In this document: piece after piece, positions 59,338-64,000 of the stretch | Layout of the letters: each line of letters starts with the position of its first letter | Numbering within the stretch: position 1 is the first letter of the stretch | Assembly (NCBI RefSeq): GCF_001636315.1 | Contig: NZ_KV440949.1 | Location: 4,086,973 to 4,150,972 of the forward strand | Direction: 5' to 3' | DNA length: 64,000 nt | Origin: Neobacillus mesonae | GTDB lineage: Bacteria > Bacillota > Bacilli > Bacillales > Cytobacillaceae | The notes under the pieces: generated by a model | What the model saw: only the letters and a program-made list of their open reading frames with translations | What the model was told of the DNA's origin: nothing | Databases searched by the model: none | Made by a program: the position numbers and the translations under genes

Positions 59338-59860
59338 TTTCGGTATAAATGGCAATTAAGACAGCAGCTGTTTCATCTCCGATATTTTTAACAAAATGAG
59401 GGACGCTTGCACACCAGCTAAAAGTATCTCCTTCCTCCAGAATAAAGGAGTCCTCACCTTGTTCCGCAAGAATTTTCCCTTTTAAAACCAAGTGGCATTC
59501 TTCACCTGCATGCGCCTTTTTTTCTCCAGTAGAATATCCTGGCGGGAATTCAACCAACCTCATGCTTAATCCCCCTCTAGATGCTAAATGTTCGACCTTT
59601 AAATCAGGATCTTTAGAAACCGTAAATTCCCTATCTTCTTTTCTAATAACCGTCATCTGTTCATCCTTTTCTAGAAGCAAATAGGGCAGTGGAACCTTTA
59701 GGTAATTAGCAATTGTCTGTAATGTGCTAATGGACGGAGAAGTATTGTTATTTTCAACATTGCTGATAAAACCTTTTGAAAGACCGGTCCCTTCACACAT
59801 TTGAGCAATCGTTATTTTTTTTCTATTTCTAATTGATCGTATTTTAGAACCAATATCCAT
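59333..59860 (-). CDS. XRE-family regulator with C-terminal cupin domain
   Basis: The 175-residue protein joins an N-terminal helix-turn-helix (ISIAQ-type ITIAQMCEGTGLSKGFISNVENNNTSPSISTLQTIANYL) to a C-terminal cupin (residues about 105-170: FPPGYSTGEKKAHAGEECHLVLKGK, EEGDTFSWCASVPHFVKNIG). Such regulators sense a small ligand in the cupin. The divergent dioxygenase/DoxX/FMN reductase genes are the likely targets. ATG 59860 is chosen because GAGGAG lies 7 nt upstream; the longer frame to 59884 would start within that region. Confidence 0.85.
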   Translation of the reverse strand: MDIGSKIRSIRNRKKITIAQMCEGTGLSKGFISNVENNNTSPSISTLQTIANYLKVPLPYLLLEKDEQMTVIRKEDREFTVSKDPDLKVEHLASRGGLSMRLVEFPPGYSTGEKKAHAGEECHLVLKGKILAEQGEDSFILEEGDTFSWCASVPHFVKNIGDETAAVLIAIYTEN

Positions 59861-59920
59861 GTTCATACTCCTCGAATGTTTCATACTTGTAAACTTAATT
59901 TCATATTAACAAAAAAATGA

Positions 59921-59950
59921 TTGACATGCCAGAAGTACCTTTGGTATTCT
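59921..59950 (+). promoter_or_regulatory. Sigma-A promoter of the dioxygenase cluster
   Basis: A perfect -35 TTGACA (59921-59926), an 18-bp spacer and TATTCT (59945-59950). The expected transcript has a leader of about 128 nt before the start at 60085, long enough for regulation. Confidence 0.7.
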
Positions 59951-60084
59951 ATAAAAGAACAAAGATTCATATGAGAAAACAAAATGAAGTTTTATGATTT
60001 TATGTTTTTTAATATGAAACATATTTGTTTATTTAAATAAATTTTGCTCTACTATTTAAAGTATAATACAGGGAGGGATTTCAA

Positions 60085-60864
60085 ATGATGCCATCATTAT
60101 TTATTGCTCATGGTGCACCATTGCTCGCTATTGAGGATAATGAGTATACGCAATTTTTAATGCAATTAGGCAAAACAATGCCTCGTCCTAAGGCGGTTGT
60201 GTTATTTTCTGCTCATTGGGAGTCTAGAGCCCAAAAGGTCAGTAATGTAGACCAATATAGTACGATATATGATTTCGGGGGCTTTGACGAAGCATTATAT
60301 CAAATTCAATATCCCGCGCATGGGGATGAACAAATTTCCAAAGAAATTGAGGGTTTATTTACGAAGAGTGGAGTGCCTTTTGAAATTGAAACGCAGCGTG
60401 GATTAGATCATGGGGCGTGGGTTGTCCTCCGCTTACTCTATCCAAATGCAGAAATTCCGGTTATTTCTATGTCGGTGAATTCTAGTCTTACACCTGAGGA
60501 ACAATATAAAATTGGTAAGGCTTTGTCCTCATTAAGAGCTAAAGACATATTAATAATTGGCAGCGGCGGCACTGTGCATAATCTTAGAGCATTAAAGTGG
60601 ATTGACAATGGGGAAGCAGATCAATGGGCACTTGAATTCGATGATTGGTTAGCCCATCATTTGCAAAAATGGGATTTACCATCTCTATTTAAGTACGATT
60701 CATTAGCTCCAAATGCAGAATATGCGGTACCAAGATATGGGTCTGAACACTTTATTCCTATCTTTTATGCCATGGGCGCTTCGGACGATAATCGAAAAGC
60801 CGAACTGATTCACCGTAGTTTTCGATATGGCAACCTAAGTCACAGTGTCTGGCAGTTTGGTTAA
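60085..60864 (+). CDS. DODA-type extradiol ring-cleavage dioxygenase
   Basis: The 259-residue enzyme belongs to the class III extradiol dioxygenases of the LigB/YgiD (4,5-DOPA dioxygenase) type. Metal-site residues are visible: HGAP near the start, SAHWES, DHGAWVVLRLLYP and GSGGTVHNL. The natural substrate of bacterial members is usually unknown but is a catechol or quinol. ATG 60085 has GGGAGGG upstream. It is followed by doxX-like and FMN reductase genes; the set resembles quinone or catechol detoxification loci of Bacillus (mhq type) in content, not in sequence family. Confidence 0.9.
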   Translation: MMPSLFIAHGAPLLAIEDNEYTQFLMQLGKTMPRPKAVVLFSAHWESRAQKVSNVDQYSTIYDFGGFDEALYQIQYPAHGDEQISKEIEGLFTKSGVPFEIETQRGLDHGAWVVLRLLYPNAEIPVISMSVNSSLTPEEQYKIGKALSSLRAKDILIIGSGGTVHNLRALKWIDNGEADQWALEFDDWLAHHLQKWDLPSLFKYDSLAPNAEYAVPRYGSEHFIPIFYAMGASDDNRKAELIHRSFRYGNLSHSVWQFG

Positions 60865-60956
60865 TGATTAAAACAAATTTTTTCGCTAATTTATCTCGAA
60901 TTAAAAACATCTGGATTTGAGATAAAATAAATATAAAAACAGGGAGAGAAAATTTT

Positions 60957-61370
60957 ATGAAATTTAAAAATGAAGTTGGTGCTATTGTTTTACGAGTCGT
61001 TCTAGGTGTAACATTCTTTATTCATGGGCTGGCAAAGTTTCAAGGTGGAATTGGAAATATAGCTGGATGGTTTGACAGTATCGGAATACCAGGGTTTATG
61101 GCATATGTTGTTGCAGGGATAGAACTAGTTGGCGGAATCGCCTTAATTATCGGGCTAGGAACTCGTATAGTATCAGCATTATTTGTATTATTAATGATTG
61201 GGGCGATTATCAAGGTAAAACTGGCCGTTGGTTTCTTAGGCAATGGACAAATGGCAGGATATGAATTAGATCTGGCATTCCTAGCTATGGCATTATTCTT
61301 AGCTATTAACGGCAGTAAACAGTTTTCAGTTTCACAGTTTTTTGTAAAAAATGAATCTGCAAAGATTTAA
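60957..61370 (+). CDS. DoxX family membrane protein
   Basis: The 137-residue protein has four helices with the DoxX marks LRVVLGVTFFIHGLAKFQGG and AYVVAGIELVGGIALIIGLGTRI. DoxX proteins accompany oxidoreductases and quinone-stress genes (for example MhqP in B. subtilis) and may interact with membrane quinones. It lies 92 bp after the dioxygenase gene with GGGAGAG as ribosome binding site. Confidence 0.9.
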   Translation: MKFKNEVGAIVLRVVLGVTFFIHGLAKFQGGIGNIAGWFDSIGIPGFMAYVVAGIELVGGIALIIGLGTRIVSALFVLLMIGAIIKVKLAVGFLGNGQMAGYELDLAFLAMALFLAINGSKQFSVSQFFVKNESAKI

Positions 61371-61423
61371 TTAAAAGGGAAAATTATGAGTAATTTCACA
61401 TTCTAAAATAGGTGGTAAACATA

Positions 61424-62026
61424 ATGGGATTCTTTAGCAATTTATTTGGAAATTCATCTCAAAAGGAGACAGAAATCATGACAAATGAAAAATTAAACAT
61501 TGGCATTATTTTAGGAAGCACACGTGAGGGACGTGTAAGTCCACAGGTAGGAGAATGGGTAAAAGGTATCGCCGATAAGCGTGGCGATGCAAATTATGAA
61601 ATTGTGGATATTGCTGATTACAATCTACCGTTCCTAGGAACAGGTACTGGTCAAGAACCAGGTATTCAATCTTGGAACGAGAAACTAGCAAGCTTAGATG
61701 GATTCGTATTTATTGTCCAAGAGTATAACCATAGTATCACCGGGGCTTTAAAAAATGCCCTCGATTTAGCTCGTGAAGTTTGGAACAATAAAGCTGCAGG
61801 TTTTGTAAGCTATGGCTCAACTGGAGGTGCTCGTGCTGTAGAACATTTACGTGGAATCTGTGGAGAATTATTAATTGCCGACGTTCGCGTGCATCCAACA
61901 TTGTCATTATTCACGGATTTTGAAGAAATGAGCACTTTCAAACCAGCAGATTTACATCTCGATAATGTCAATGCAATGCTTGACCAAGTAATTGCTTGGA
62001 GCGGAGCATTAAAAACTTTACGATAA
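61424..62026 (+). CDS. NADPH-dependent FMN reductase/azoreductase-like flavoprotein
   Basis: The 200-residue protein has a flavodoxin-like fold with the FMN phosphate site GIILGSTREGRVSPQVGEW and, later, QEYNHSITGALKNALDLAREVWNNKAAGFVSYGSTGGARAVEHL, which are standard for this reductase family. Two starts are plausible: ATG 61424 behind GGTGG, and ATG 61478 behind AAAAGGAG. The shorter form begins right at the conserved domain; the longer adds 18 residues (GFFSNLFGNSSQKE). It ends the dioxygenase-DoxX unit before a terminator. Confidence 0.9.
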   Translation: MGFFSNLFGNSSQKETEIMTNEKLNIGIILGSTREGRVSPQVGEWVKGIADKRGDANYEIVDIADYNLPFLGTGTGQEPGIQSWNEKLASLDGFVFIVQEYNHSITGALKNALDLAREVWNNKAAGFVSYGSTGGARAVEHLRGICGELLIADVRVHPTLSLFTDFEEMSTFKPADLHLDNVNAMLDQVIAWSGALKTLR

Positions 62027-62047
62027 ACCGTATATAAAATTTTTATA

Positions 62048-62099
62048 AAAAAAACGCTATTCTTCCAGATAACATGTTTAGAAGAATAGCGTTTTTTTC
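62048..62099. terminator. Strong bidirectional terminator
   Basis: AAAAAACGCTATTCTTC pairs with GAAGAATAGCGTTTTTT between convergent FMN reductase and CDF genes. Confidence 0.93.
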
Positions 62100-62112
62100 G
62101 GAGTAAATTATA

Positions 62113-62985
62113 TTAATTTGGTTCAACATGGACGTGAACATCATAAACTCCATGTTTCTTTATTAGAACATTTTCTACTTCAGTAGAAATATCGTGTGCG
62201 TCTCGTATATCTAGATTGGAATTTACAAGGATTACTATATCAACAACAGAATTATTTCCATATGACCTTGCTTTAAGAGCTTTCACGCCTTTTACCCCTT
62301 TAATAGCAAGAACTGTTCCTTTATACGAGTTTATTCGATTCTCATCATAACCATCTGTTAAGCCATGGGAGGATTCACGAAAAATATCCCACGCTGTTTT
62401 GCATATGATTAATCCAACAATTAATGCGGTAAGAGGATCGAGCCATGGAAGATTAAATTGAGAACCGATTATACCAACCGCTGTTCCAATACTTACTAAT
62501 GCATCTGAAAGATTGTCTTTGGCAGCTGCAGTTAATGCTTGACTATTAATTTTTTTTCCTAGAATTTTGTTATAACGGTAAACAAAATACATAATCCCCG
62601 CACTAAAAAATCCAGTCCAAGCAGAGATGATATCCGGTGATTCACTTTTATCATTTAAAAAAACAGTGGATACTGCCTCGATAATTACCTGGATACCAAC
62701 AGAAGCCATAATAAATGAAGCAATCATAGAAGCAACCGTTTCTGCCTTCCGATGGCCATAAGGATGATCTTGATCAGGCGGTTTTTGGGATAAACGGAGT
62801 CCAATAAGTACCGCCAATGAGGCAATAATGTCTGTCGTATTATTTAATCCATCAGCTTTTAAAGCCTCTGAATTAGAAACATATCCAATGGCCAGCTTTA
62901 ATATAGATAAGAAAATATAAGCTACTATACTAATGATGGCCCCTTTTTCTCCCATTTTTAAATTTTTATTAATATTCATTTCCAT
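62113..62985 (-). CDS. Cation diffusion facilitator (CDF) metal exporter
   Basis: The 290-residue protein has six helices and a C-terminal cytoplasmic ferredoxin-like domain. Metal sites appear as SNSEALKADGLNNTTDIIASL (helix 2) and TAAAKDNLSDALVSIGT (helix 5). Helix 2 reads DGLNN and helix 5 DNLSD, so the A-site ligands include Asn and Asp rather than the Zn-type His-Asp; this points to manganese or iron, as in MneP/MneS of B. subtilis. The start ATG 62985 has GGAGG 8 nt upstream; the open frame to 63000 would overlap it. Confidence 0.88.
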   Translation of the reverse strand: MEMNINKNLKMGEKGAIISIVAYIFLSILKLAIGYVSNSEALKADGLNNTTDIIASLAVLIGLRLSQKPPDQDHPYGHRKAETVASMIASFIMASVGIQVIIEAVSTVFLNDKSESPDIISAWTGFFSAGIMYFVYRYNKILGKKINSQALTAAAKDNLSDALVSIGTAVGIIGSQFNLPWLDPLTALIVGLIICKTAWDIFRESSHGLTDGYDENRINSYKGTVLAIKGVKGVKALKARSYGNNSVVDIVILVNSNLDIRDAHDISTEVENVLIKKHGVYDVHVHVEPN

Positions 62986-63202
62986 TTGCCTTACCTCCAA
63001 CTACTGCCTAAAAAATCATAACAGTTAAGCAGCTAGTGGGTCTACAGCAACCTTTTTTCACTCTGCTATACTTTTAAGATGAGTAAAAAAAAGTTTAGCA
63101 TGGGAAAATAAGAGATTAGTATTAAAATTTATAATTTGTCCAAAACATATTCCCATTTTAAGTTCAATATTATTAGTAATAAAGCCAAATGGGGGGGGAG
63201 CC

Positions 63203-64000
63203 ATGCAAAATCAGCATCACTTACCTGGTCATGTAAGCCAAGATCAGTTTAATCAAATGTTAGTTGCCCCTGAGTCATTTGCTGCCAAACCAGAGTCTTT
63301 AACTGAACAAATGTTTGTTGATCGTTCCTTAACGGAAAATAGGTTTTGGCTTAGGATTATGAAAGAGCATGCCTTATTTTTAGGTGAAGGGTTTAACCGA
63401 AAAGATACACATTTAATCCAGCAAACCGACAGATTTCATTACTTCTTTGAACAGCAAGAAAAAAAGGCTTATCAAGTTCCAAATAACGTATCCTTGGTTA
63501 GGAAATTAAACGAAGAAAGTATTGAATTGGTGCATGGTTTTCGAAATTTTAAAAGAAACCTCTTGATACTGATCATTAATTGTAAGATAAGCGGTTTTAA
63601 TTTTCCTTTGCTTGTAGACCATATTGCTAGGGAAGCAGAGTATTTTATGAGGACACTAACAAAATTTAATCAAGGAATATTAGACCCAATTCAGGATGCT
63701 ATTATTAGTGAGAATGTTTTTTGGCTGAGAATTATGATGGAACATTCCCGCTTTATAGTGTCATTACTTGATCAATCTGAAAGAAATTTAATTAATACTG
63801 CAAGGAAATTTGGAGATGATTTCGAAGTACTATTAAATCAAGCAAGGGACGTGGAGTCAATGTTATATCAAAAACAGCCCACCTACCCAATTATAGGAAA
63901 GATGAATAAAGATAGTGAAAGTGCTGCCCAAGAAATTCGTGATTTTAAGAAAACTGGGCTTGAATTAATTAAATCATGCCAAATCCGAAACGTGATAAAT
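63203..64000 (+). CDS. DUF2935 family protein (cut by the window edge)
   Basis: ATG 63203 behind GGGGGGGGAG starts a frame that stays open to the end of the window (266 codons). Two similar units are visible, each with a block of the type RFWLRIMKEHALFLGEGF and, later, VFWLRIMMEHSRFIVSLL, the DUF2935 duplication found in spore-formers. The His and Glu residues in these helices suggest a ferritin-like or metal-binding four-helix fold, but function is unknown. The C-terminus is missing. Confidence 0.82.
   Translation, partial: MQNQHHLPGHVSQDQFNQMLVAPESFAAKPESLTEQMFVDRSLTENRFWLRIMKEHALFLGEGFNRKDTHLIQQTDRFHYFFEQQEKKAYQVPNNVSLVRKLNEESIELVHGFRNFKRNLLILIINCKISGFNFPLLVDHIAREAEYFMRTLTKFNQGILDPIQDAIISENVFWLRIMMEHSRFIVSLLDQSERNLINTARKFGDDFEVLLNQARDVESMLYQKQPTYPIIGKMNKDSESAAQEIRDFKKTGLELIKSCQIRNVIN

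Overview
The window looks like the chromosome of an endospore-forming, low-GC member of the Bacillaceae, perhaps near Neobacillus. The genus is a guess; the family rests on gene content. It carries homologues of Bacillus genes prkA, yhbH, spoVR, amj, pgcA, yhcT/yhcU, yhdB and nagA-nagB-nagR, uses strong AAAGGAGG-type ribosome binding sites, and has AT-rich spacers with classical rho-independent terminators. No prophage, CRISPR array, rRNA or tRNA gene was seen.

Layout. 1-2059 holds two nested group II introns: the tail of an outer intron (end of its maturase, domain V, domain VI) is split by a complete inner intron with its own reverse transcriptase. 2.1-13 kb is an accessory stretch of small enzymes and hypotheticals (HAD phosphatases, an HExxH protein, VOC, YjbR, Amj, a UPF0060 protein, a serine hydrolase, DUF523, MFS) with a Nudix gene broken by a stop codon and a shortened DUF3231 gene. 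About 13.1-13.2 kb is a compact candidate small RNA behind paired Spo0A-like boxes. 13-24 kb has queG, trmL, a nitroreductase, the sporulation genes prkA and yhbH, a CAP-domain lipoprotein, a KinB-like kinase and a collapsed diguanylate cyclase pseudogene. 24.4-27.1 kb is the N-acetylglucosamine operon nagA-nagB-nagR with a NagR-type operator.

The most interesting region is 27.2-40.4 kb. A GPH sugar transporter, a ROK repressor, glucuronate isomerase (uxaC), 6-phosphogluconate dehydrogenase, a LarA-family nickel-pincer enzyme, an SDR mannonate oxidoreductase, gluconokinase and all the nickel-pincer cofactor genes (larE, larB, larC1, larC2) lie together. Mannonate dehydratase and the KDG genes are absent. 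Read as one pathway: D-glucuronate -> D-fructuronate -> D-mannonate -> (nickel-pincer 2-epimerisation) D-gluconate -> 6-phosphogluconate -> ribulose 5-phosphate. Near-identical 25-bp palindromes lie just after the promoters of the transporter, uxaC and larA-like genes, so the divergent ROK protein probably controls all three.

40.5-64 kb carries a DUF1646 transporter, a large Asp-box repeat protein, a YhgE/Pip protein, a cupin behind a Fur-like palindrome, an MMPL transporter, deoC, a Pit phosphate transporter with its DUF47 partner, yhcT/yhcU, pgcA, yhdB, an M14 carboxypeptidase, spoVR, a DODA-dioxygenase/DoxX/FMN-reductase cluster divergent from an XRE-cupin regulator, a CDF cation exporter, and the start of a DUF2935 gene cut by the window edge.
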